From: an uncultured Methylocystaceae bacterium
GTDB lineage: Bacteria; Pseudomonadota; Alphaproteobacteria; Rhizobiales; Beijerinckiaceae
NCBI GenBank assembly: GCA_945956975.1
Contig: CAMFKC010000122.1
Coordinates: forward strand, 1 to 6,902
DNA: 6,902 nucleotides
Reading direction: 5' to 3'
The notes under the pieces: model-generated
Database searches by the model: none
What the model was told of the DNA's origin: nothing
The model's input: only the letters and a program-made list of their open reading frames with translations
Made by a program: the position numbers and the translations under genes
Shown: positions 1-5,141 of the stretch, piece by piece
Layout of the letters: every line of letters begins with the position of its first letter
How positions within the stretch are numbered: the stretch's first letter is position 1

Positions 1-39
1 GCTCCAGTCCTTCGCGTGTCTCGTCTTCGCCTTCGTCAT
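1..39 (-). CDS. Possible 5' end of a leftward gene (partial)
   Basis: Reading leftward from an ATG at 39-37, thirteen codons are open to the window edge (MTKAKTRHAKDWS). A weak purine run (GAAGAA on the minus strand) sits about 8 bases upstream of that ATG. Divergent arrangement with phaC would explain the roughly 130-base non-coding stretch between them. The piece is too short to identify a family, and a chance open frame is possible. Confidence 0.33.
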   Translation of the reverse strand, partial: MTKAKTRHAKDWS

Positions 40-56
40 GTCGTCAGTTCTTCGAA

Positions 57-153
57 ATGTCGTTCTACATCGTTTTGATCATTAGCCAATGCGGTGAATA
101 AACCGCTATTGTGACCGGAAGCGGGCCGCTGTGCGCAAACCGGCTCCGGACAA
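57..153 (+). promoter_or_regulatory. Control region upstream of phaC
   Basis: This stretch is less GC-rich than its surroundings and holds several small dyads. ATGT-N6-ACAT lies at 57-70, and GCGGT-GAATAA-ACCGC at 91-106 is a perfect 5-base inverted repeat. A TTGATC at 75-80 could be a -35 hexamer, with a poor -10 (AATAAA, 97-102) sixteen bases on. The same TTGAT begins an imperfect FNR/FixK-like box (TTGAT-N4-AGCCA, 75-88, good left half only). The phaC ribosome-binding site GGGGAG is at 156-161. Promoter placement is inference; the repeats are seen directly. Confidence 0.35.
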
Positions 154-168
154 TTGGGGAGAATTGAA

Positions 169-2211
169 ATGGCTGAGACTTCTGGCTCGCCGGCTGCGGG
201 CAAGAAGCCACGCGCGGCGCGGCCGCCAGGCGTGAAAGCGCAGGCGGCGCGCAAGGTTGTGCAGGTCGAGATGTCCGCGCCCCCAGCCGTTGCGGACCCC
301 GAGATGACGCCCTCAGCCGCAGCCCATGCCGAGGTGATCGAGGCTCTGACGGCGGTCATGCCGCCCCCCGCCCCGAAGCCCGTGACGCCGCGCGCCACGC
401 CGGCGGCGCCCCCCGCGCCGGAGGCCGAGCCGATAGCTGCGCCCATCCCGAATTTCGAGCGTCTGGCGCAAAACGTCGCGCGCATGATGACCGAGGGGTC
501 GCGCGTCATGGCGGCCTATATGAAGCCGCTCGAACAGGGCGAGAACCCCAACAATCCGTCCAACGAGATCGTCGACGCCGTCCGCTCGCTCGGCAAGGTC
601 GCCGAATACTGGCTGAAGGACCCCGCCCGCACGCTCGAGGCGCAGAGCGCCTTCTCGACGCGCTTCATCGACCTCTGGGGCAATACGCTGCGACGGATGA
701 CGGGCGAACCGGTCGATCCCGTCGTGCCTTACGATTCGCGCGACAAGCGCTTCGCCGATCCGCAATGGCGCGAGAGCCCGATCTTCGACTTCATCCGCCA
801 GGCCTATGCGCTGAGCGTCGACTGGGCCAACGACATGGTCGCGCGCGACGAGGAGCTCGACACGCTCAGCCGCGCCAAGGCCGCGTTTTACGTACGGCAG
901 ATGGCGAGCGCGCTGTCGCCGTCGAACTTCGTCGGCACCAATCCCGAATTGCTCCGCACGACGATGAAGGAGGAAGGCGAAAACCTCGTGCGCGGCCTGC
1001 ACATGCTGGCCGAGGACATCGAGGCGGGCCGCGGCGCGCTGCGCCTGCGGCAATCCGATTCCACGAAGTTCATCCTCGGCGAGAACATGGCGATCACCCC
1101 CGGCAAGGTGGTGTGGCGCAACGACCTGATCGAATTGATCCAGTACGCGCCCTCGACCGAGAAGGTCTACAGGCGGCCGCTGCTGATCGTGCCGCCGTGG
1201 ATCAACAAGTTCTACATTCTCGATCTCAACCCCGAGAAAAGCTTCATCAAGTGGTGCGTCGACCAGGGGCTGACGGTCTTCGTCGTCTCCTGGGTCAATC
1301 CCGACACGCGCCATCGCGACAAGGGCTTCGACGCCTACATGCGCGAGGGCATTTTCGAGGCCCTTCAGGCGGTGGAAACGATCACCGGCGAGCGGCAGGT
1401 CTCCACCATCGGCTATTGCGTCGGCGGCACGCTGATGGCGGTCACGCTCGCCTATATGGCCGCGATGGGCGACGACCGCATCGCGTCCACCACCTTCTTC
1501 ACGACGCAGGTCGATTTCACCGATCCCGGCGAACTTAAGGTGTTCACCGACGCCAACACGATCGCCAACGTCGAATCCGATATGGCCACGACCGGCTATC
1601 TCGACGGCTCGCGCATGGCCAACGCCTTCAACATGCTGCGGCCGACGGATCTCATCTGGTCCTATGTCGTCAACAATTACATCAAGGGGCAGGCGCCGAT
1701 GGCGTTCGACCTGCTGACGTGGAATTCCGATTCGACGCGCATGACGCAGGCCAATCATTCGTTCTACCTGCGTGAATGCTATCTCAAGAACAGTCTTGCC
1801 AAGGGCGATATGGAAATCGACGGCGTGAAGCTCGACGTCTCGAAGGTGACGATCCCGATCTACGATCTCGCCGCGCGCGAAGATCACATCGCGCCCGCCA
1901 GATCCGCCTTCAACGGCGCGAAACTGTTCGGCGGACCGGTGCGCTATGTCATGGCGGGCTCCGGCCATATCGCCGGCGTCGTCAATCCGCCCTACAAGCC
2001 GAAATATCAGCACTGGACCGGCGGCAAGCCTGAAGGCGCTTTCGAGGATTGGGTCAAGGCCGCCAAGGAGACGCCCGGCTCGTGGTGGCCGGACTGGATC
2101 GAATGGATGAAGGGCAATTGCGCCGAGATGGTCCCGGCGCGCGAGCCCGGCGGCGGCAAGGTCCCTCTGCTTGGCGACGCGCCGGGCGAGTACGTCAAAG
2201 TCCGCTGCTGA
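169..2211 (+). CDS. phaC: Class I poly(3-hydroxyalkanoate) synthase PhaC
   Basis: Polymerises (R)-3-hydroxyacyl-CoA into polyhydroxyalkanoate on the surface of intracellular storage granules, releasing CoA. The protein is 680 residues from the ATG at 169, chosen because GGGGAG lies 7 bases upstream; an in-frame TTG at 154 would overlap that site. The lipase-box-like GYCVGG holds the catalytic Cys417, REDHIAP holds Asp572, and GSGHIAG holds His600. The Asp-to-His spacing of 28 equals that of Cupriavidus necator PhaC (D480/H508). DKRFADPQW (192-200) opens the conserved N-terminal domain. PPWINKFYILDL, HWTGG, SWWPDW and the final GEYVK are all present, so the gene is intact. Residues 1-94 are an extra Ala/Pro-rich, low-complexity region, basic near its start, making the protein about 90 residues longer than the roughly 590-residue norm. 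No phaE or phaR partner is visible, as expected for class I. A small secreted-protein gene follows on the same strand. Confidence 0.97.
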   Translation: MAETSGSPAAGKKPRAARPPGVKAQAARKVVQVEMSAPPAVADPEMTPSAAAHAEVIEALTAVMPPPAPKPVTPRATPAAPPAPEAEPIAAPIPNFERLAQNVARMMTEGSRVMAAYMKPLEQGENPNNPSNEIVDAVRSLGKVAEYWLKDPARTLEAQSAFSTRFIDLWGNTLRRMTGEPVDPVVPYDSRDKRFADPQWRESPIFDFIRQAYALSVDWANDMVARDEELDTLSRAKAAFYVRQMASALSPSNFVGTNPELLRTTMKEEGENLVRGLHMLAEDIEAGRGALRLRQSDSTKFILGENMAITPGKVVWRNDLIELIQYAPSTEKVYRRPLLIVPPWINKFYILDLNPEKSFIKWCVDQGLTVFVVSWVNPDTRHRDKGFDAYMREGIFEALQAVETITGERQVSTIGYCVGGTLMAVTLAYMAAMGDDRIASTTFFTTQVDFTDPGELKVFTDANTIANVESDMATTGYLDGSRMANAFNMLRPTDLIWSYVVNNYIKGQAPMAFDLLTWNSDSTRMTQANHSFYLRECYLKNSLAKGDMEIDGVKLDVSKVTIPIYDLAAREDHIAPARSAFNGAKLFGGPVRYVMAGSGHIAGVVNPPYKPKYQHWTGGKPEGAFEDWVKAAKETPGSWWPDWIEWMKGNCAEMVPAREPGGGKVPLLGDAPGEYVKVRC

Positions 2212-2252
2212 CAGCGCTGCCGGGCCTGACGCGCCCCGGAACCAAGGTTCGA

Positions 2253-2276
2253 CCGCCCCGTTCTCCTCCGGGGCGG
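2253..2276 (+). terminator. GC-rich hairpin after phaC without T-tract
   Basis: A perfect 8-base inverted repeat (CCGCCCCG / CGGGGCGG) with an 8-base loop lies 41 bases after the phaC stop codon. No run of T follows (the next bases are CCGAAAAAC), so it is not a standard intrinsic terminator. It could stabilise the 3' end of phaC mRNA or cause partial termination before the small downstream gene. Confidence 0.45.
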
Positions 2277-2308
2277 CCGAAAAACGACCGATAGAGGAGA
2301 CTGTCCCG

Positions 2309-2623
2309 ATGAAATCCAGAGTGATTTTCGCAGCGGCCGCGCTGCTGATCTCGTCCGCCTGTTTGCCGGCGGCGCAAGCCGCGCCACAGATGATCTTGGC
2401 GCAGGCAGGACAGCCCGGCGGCGGCGGCATGGCCGGCGGCGGCGGCGGGCAGGTGCCCACGGCCCAGCAGCATCGCGGCGCCGCGGCGAGCAGCGGGATG
2501 GGGATGCGCCATGGCTACCATAGAGGCTGGAGCCGCGACCGCTGGTCTCATCGCCATCATTGGCGCGGACGAGGCCATTACCGCCACCATCGGATGCACC
2601 ATCGCCGCCACCACTATCGGTAA
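2309..2623 (+). CDS. Small exported Gly-rich / His-Arg-rich protein, function unknown
   Basis: The product is 104 residues from the ATG at 2309, chosen because AGGAG at 2295-2299 is well placed and a signal peptide begins there. Residues 1-24 form a typical Sec signal (MKSR, a hydrophobic Ala/Leu/Ile stretch, then an AQA cleavage site at 22-24). Cys18 is not in a good lipobox, so a lipoprotein is less likely. After cleavage comes a Gly-rich linker (about 35-48), then a strongly basic tail. Residues 67-104 contain 12 His and 12 Arg with several HH pairs and few acidic residues. I recognise no family. The His-rich tail could bind metal ions (copper, nickel, zinc) or polyanions in the periplasm or envelope; this is inference from composition. 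It lies 97 bases after phaC on the same strand and ends before a strong terminator, so co-transcription with phaC is possible though a functional link is unproven. Confidence 0.78.
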   Translation: MKSRVIFAAAALLISSACLPAAQAAPQMILAQAGQPGGGGMAGGGGGQVPTAQQHRGAAASSGMGMRHGYHRGWSRDRWSHRHHWRGRGHYRHHRMHHRRHHYR

Positions 2624-2632
2624 TCAGCGCGG

Positions 2633-2663
2633 CGGCGCAGCCAAATCGCTGCGCCGTCTTTTT
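2633..2663 (+). terminator. Intrinsic terminator of the small exported-protein gene
   Basis: A perfect 9-base stem (CGGCGCAGC at 2633-2641 with GCTGCGCCG at 2648-2656) closes a 6-base loop and is followed by TCTTTTTC. It begins 9 bases after the stop codon at 2623. Its T-tract reaches the stop codon of the convergent leftward gene (2663-2665), so the two convergent genes are separated by this element alone. The minus-strand side has no T-run after the stem, so it should act mainly rightward. Confidence 0.88.
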
Positions 2664-2896
2664 CATTCCGTCCGGAGCAGGCGACGCATCATCTCGCGCT
2701 CGAGCCCATCGGTGATCTTTCCGCCGCACATACCGTAGGTGGTTCGCGCGGCGGCCGACTCGTCGGCGGCTTCGTTCCAGGCGACCAGCCAGTCGATCAC
2801 GCGCTGCGCCACTGCCGTGGCCTTTGCGCCCAGTGAAGTCACGGCCGGCGACCGGCGGGCGGCGCCGACCTGATCGATATTGTAGATGTAAGCCAT
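2663..2896 (-). CDS. Small hypothetical protein, divergent from the LysR gene
   Basis: The product is 77 residues with no family I recognise. On the minus strand AGGGGG lies 5 bases before the ATG at 2896, a good ribosome-binding site, which favours a real gene over an antisense shadow; no other gene overlaps it. It begins MAYIYNIDQVG and has no signal peptide or membrane segment. The middle (about 24-50) is Ala-rich and probably helical, followed by TTYGMCGGKITDG with a single Cys near residue 57, and a charged helix-like end (LEREMMRRLLRTE). It is likely a soluble cytoplasmic protein. Its start faces the LysR start across a 126-base gap, the usual layout in which a LysR protein controls its divergent neighbour. 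Function cannot be assigned. Confidence 0.62.
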   Translation of the reverse strand: MAYIYNIDQVGAARRSPAVTSLGAKATAVAQRVIDWLVAWNEAADESAAARTTYGMCGGKITDGLEREMMRRLLRTE

Positions 2897-3022
2897 AAGG
2901 GCCCCCTGATTTCACGCCGACACACGAGATTTTTTCGTGGTCGACTTCCGTGAACAGGAAAATGGCGCTTATAGTGCTGCCTGACAAAGGATGTTGTTTC
3001 AGCCGACGGTTGAGATTTTCTC
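2897..3022. promoter_or_regulatory. Divergent control region with candidate LysR operator sites
   Basis: This gap separates the leftward small gene and the rightward LysR gene. TTCC-N7-GGAA at 2946-2960 is a perfect dyad containing a T-N11-A core, the classic LysR-type binding pattern. GAGATTTT followed by TTCGTG (2926-2939) recurs as GAGATTTTCTCGTG at 3012-3025, matching 13 of 14 bases and 86 bases apart. The first copy sits in a CACGA-N7-TCGTG dyad (2923-2939); the second forms GAGA-TTT-TCTC (3012-3022) and runs into the regulator's GTG start. TATAGT at 2970-2975 is a possible rightward -10, and the same spot reads TATAAG leftward. The repeats are observed; their role is inferred. Confidence 0.5.
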
Positions 3023-4030
3023 GTGACGCGACCGATGCCGCCGCTCAACGCCCTGCGCGCCTTCGAGGCCGCCGCGCGCCATCTCAGCATGGCGAAGGCG
3101 GCCGACGAGCTGAACGTCACACCCGGCGCCCTTAGCCATCAGATCCGCGGGCTCGAAGACCTGATCGGCGTGCAATTGTTCGAACGCGGCGTGCGCTCGA
3201 TCGCTCTGACCGGCGCCGGCGCGCGCCTTTATCCCGGCCTGCGCGAAGCTTTTTCGCGGATGCGGGAGGCGGTCGACACGCTCGACGAGGCCGACCGCGA
3301 CCGGATGCTGGTCGTGAGCGCCCTGCCCGGCTTCACCGCCAAATGGCTCGCGCCACGGCTCTACCGCTTCGCCGCGCTGCATCCCGACATCGACACGCGC
3401 ATCGCTTCGTCCGGCGCCCTTGCGAACTTCCGGACGGACGGCGTCCACGTCTCGCTGCGCAACCTGCCCGAATCCTTCGCACCCGAGCCCGACCTCGTCT
3501 ACGAGCGGCTGTTTGCGGCTTCCTACATGCCGGTCTGCAGCCCGAGGCTGATCGAACGCCTCGGCCCCTTCGACACGCCTGCCGCGCTCGCCCATGCGCC
3601 TCTGATCCACGACGATTCCCTGGCGACCTGGACAAAGACGATCGGCTGGGCCGAATGGTTCGCGCTGGCGGGCGTCGCGGAGGTCGACGCCTCGCGCGGC
3701 CTCCGCTTTTCCAGCTCCGACCATGCGCTCGATGCGACGGTGGAGGGCGCGGGCGTGCTGCTGGCTTCGGACGTGCTCGCCTATGACGAATTGCGCACGG
3801 GCCGGCTCGTCATGCCCTTCGACCTCAAAATGCAATCCGGCCGTGTCTACTGCGTTGTCTACCCCACGCGCCTGGAGAGCCGGCCTGCCGTGTGCGCATT
3901 TCGGGACTGGGCGCGGGCGGAGGCCGCGAGCATGGTCTGGGAAAGCTGCAAGGGCGAGGCGACGCGCAGCGCCGGCCCCGGAGCGCCGGCGCCGCACGGC
4001 AAGCGTGTAGGCAAAGCGATCAAGGATTAG
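3023..4030 (+). CDS. LysR-family transcriptional regulator, GcvA-like
   Basis: A DNA-binding regulator of 335 residues. The N-terminal winged helix-turn-helix is clear (PPLNALRAFEAAARHLS from residue 6, then KAADELNVTPGALSHQI at 25-41, and FERG, ALTGAG further on), a sequence style typical of the GcvA subgroup. A linker helix (about 68-92) leads to the periplasmic-binding-like effector domain (about 95-305), which would sense an unknown small molecule. The last 30 or so residues are a low-complexity Ala/Gly/Pro and basic tail beyond the usual end. I chose the GTG at 3023, which has a weak TTGAGA 7 bases upstream. An ATG at 3035 would also keep the whole domain but has no better ribosome site. 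It diverges from a small hypothetical gene, with dyads between them suggesting autoregulation. The transporter gene starts 219 bases downstream; control of it is possible but not shown. Confidence 0.92.
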   Translation: MTRPMPPLNALRAFEAAARHLSMAKAADELNVTPGALSHQIRGLEDLIGVQLFERGVRSIALTGAGARLYPGLREAFSRMREAVDTLDEADRDRMLVVSALPGFTAKWLAPRLYRFAALHPDIDTRIASSGALANFRTDGVHVSLRNLPESFAPEPDLVYERLFAASYMPVCSPRLIERLGPFDTPAALAHAPLIHDDSLATWTKTIGWAEWFALAGVAEVDASRGLRFSSSDHALDATVEGAGVLLASDVLAYDELRTGRLVMPFDLKMQSGRVYCVVYPTRLESRPAVCAFRDWARAEAASMVWESCKGEATRSAGPGAPAPHGKRVGKAIKD

Positions 4031-4249
4031 GCGCCGCTGCCTCGCCTTGCTGGAACGCTGCCACACGAGCGATCCTCGGCTTATGAAAATGGCGCCTCTT
4101 TACGGCGCGTGACGCACAGTCCGCAGGCAATTCCGGAAATTTCTACTCTTTGCAGGCCGTCTGGGAGCCGCCTTGGCGCCTCTGTTGCTTTTTTGCGGGC
4201 GAAGGCGCCGAACCCCGCTGGCGCCGGCAACGAAAACACGAGGGTGACA
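4031..4249 (+). promoter_or_regulatory. Non-coding leader between the LysR and transporter genes
   Basis: There is no convincing gene here. An open frame continuous with the transporter extends back to a GTG at 4109, but it lacks a ribosome site and the translated part (rich in Pro, Arg and Ala) does not resemble the transporter family. GGCGCC occurs four times (4091, 4175, 4204, 4220). The first two are embedded in GGCGCCTCT, 84 bases apart. GCGCC-TCTTTAC-GGCGC (4092-4108) can form a short hairpin without a T-tract, so I see no clear terminator for the LysR gene. No confident -10/-35 pair is visible, although the transporter promoter is probably here. GAGGGTG at 4240-4246 is the transporter ribosome-binding site. 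Confidence 0.35.
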
Positions 4250-5083
4250 ATGGCTTATCTGGCCCCATCGGAATTCGCCACGAAGATGGTCGACGCAGGC
4301 GAGTCCAAGATCTTCATGTCGACGCGCGACACGGTCATCCGCGCCTACATGGCCGGCGCGATTCTGGCGCTCGCCGCCTGGATGGCGGTGACGATCAACG
4401 TCAACACCGGGCAGCCGCTGGCCGGCGCGATCCTGTTCCCGGTCGGCTTCATCATGCTCTACCTGCTGGGCTTCGACCTGCTCACCGGCGTCTTCGTGCT
4501 GGCGCCGCTCGCGCTGTTCGACAAGCGGCCGGGCGTGACGATCCAGGGCGTGCTGCGCAACTGGGGCCTCGTCTTCCTCGGCAATTTCGCGGGCGCGCTG
4601 ACCGTCGCCTTCATGATGGCCTTCGTGACGACTTTCGGCTTCACGCAGGAGGCCGACAAGGTCGGCAAGGTCATCAGCAACATCGGCGAGGGCCGCACGC
4701 TGGGCTACGCCTCGCACGGCTTCGCCGGCATGGTGACGCTGTTCATGCGCGGCATGCTGTGCAACTGGATGGTGTCCACGGGTGTCGTCGGCGCGATGAT
4801 CTCGACCCATGTCAGCGGCAAGATCATGGCCATGTGGATGCCGATCTTCCTATTCTTCTACATGGTGTTCGAGCACTCCGTCGTGAACATGTTCCTCTTT
4901 CCGGCGGGCCTCATGCTGCATGCGCCCTTCTCGGTGATGGACTATCTGATCTGGAACGAAATCCCGACCGCGCTCGGCAATCTCGTCGGCGGCCTCGCCT
5001 TCACCGGCCTGACGCTCTACGCCACGCATGTGCGCACGCAGCCCAAGCGCTCCGCCGCCGTGCAGATGGCGCCGGCCGAATAA
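4250..5083 (+). CDS. Formate/nitrite transporter (FNT) family channel
   Basis: An inner-membrane pentameric channel family that moves small monovalent anions (formate, nitrite, hydrosulfide). The protein is 277 residues, near the usual 270-285. I start it at ATG 4250, behind GAGGGTG, because MAYLAPSEF matches the short N-terminus usual in this group. Six membrane helices are visible (about 31-50, 57-84, 104-130, 157-183, 193-217, 238-258). The family marks are GFDLLTG (74-80, first broken helix), NWGLVFLGNFAGAL (104-117), RGMLCNWMV (167-175) and FEHSVVNMF (207-215), with the central pore His209. The lysine that faces the pore in FocA/NirC seems absent: H156 or R149 lies there depending on alignment. 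The cytoplasmic tail is basic. Substrate is undecided: the adjacent phosphatase-kinase, a companion of nitrate/nitrite assimilation genes elsewhere, favours nitrite, while formate is plausible in a methylotroph. Confidence 0.93.
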   Translation: MAYLAPSEFATKMVDAGESKIFMSTRDTVIRAYMAGAILALAAWMAVTINVNTGQPLAGAILFPVGFIMLYLLGFDLLTGVFVLAPLALFDKRPGVTIQGVLRNWGLVFLGNFAGALTVAFMMAFVTTFGFTQEADKVGKVISNIGEGRTLGYASHGFAGMVTLFMRGMLCNWMVSTGVVGAMISTHVSGKIMAMWMPIFLFFYMVFEHSVVNMFLFPAGLMLHAPFSVMDYLIWNEIPTALGNLVGGLAFTGLTLYATHVRTQPKRSAAVQMAPAE

Positions 5084-5100
5084 GATCGGCTATCGTCGAG

Positions 5101-5129
5101 AAAGGCCCCGTCCCGGCGGGGCCTTTTTT
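5101..5129 (+). terminator. Strong intrinsic terminator after the FNT gene
   Basis: A perfect 10-base inverted repeat (AAAGGCCCCG at 5101-5110, CGGGGCCTTT at 5117-5126) closes a 6-base loop and runs into six consecutive T (5124-5129). It starts 17 bases after the transporter stop codon and ends 12 bases before the phosphatase-kinase ATG. That leaves no room for a promoter between them, so the downstream gene must be transcribed by read-through or from a promoter inside the transporter gene. Confidence 0.93.
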
Positions 5130-5141
5130 CATGGGGCGGAA

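Noticed and set aside
2253..2276. Reading the phaC-downstream hairpin as a full intrinsic terminator
   Set aside because: The stem is perfect but no T-tract follows on the plus strand, so I list it only as a hairpin with possible partial effect.
2171..2308. Upstream extension of the small exported protein into the phaC end
   Set aside because: It would overlap phaC and bury the signal peptide; the ATG at 2309 has a proper ribosome site and begins a signal sequence.
313..2460. 715-codon open frame antisense to phaC
   Set aside because: It covers a gene with clear family motifs, its translation is rich in Arg, Gly, His and Asp with no domain, and long antisense frames are expected from GC-rich codon use.
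2999..4066. 355-codon open frame antisense to the LysR gene
   Set aside because: The sense strand has an unmistakable LysR helix-turn-helix; the antisense translation has no recognisable motif.
4109..4249. N-terminal extension of the channel from a GTG at 4109
   Set aside because: No ribosome site precedes it, the extra 47 residues do not resemble FNT N-termini, and a good ribosome site precedes the ATG at 4250.
5028..5141. Earlier start for the phosphatase-kinase overlapping the channel gene
   Set aside because: The extra 38 residues would be read through the channel's 3' end and the terminator hairpin, and do not resemble a PP2C N-terminus.
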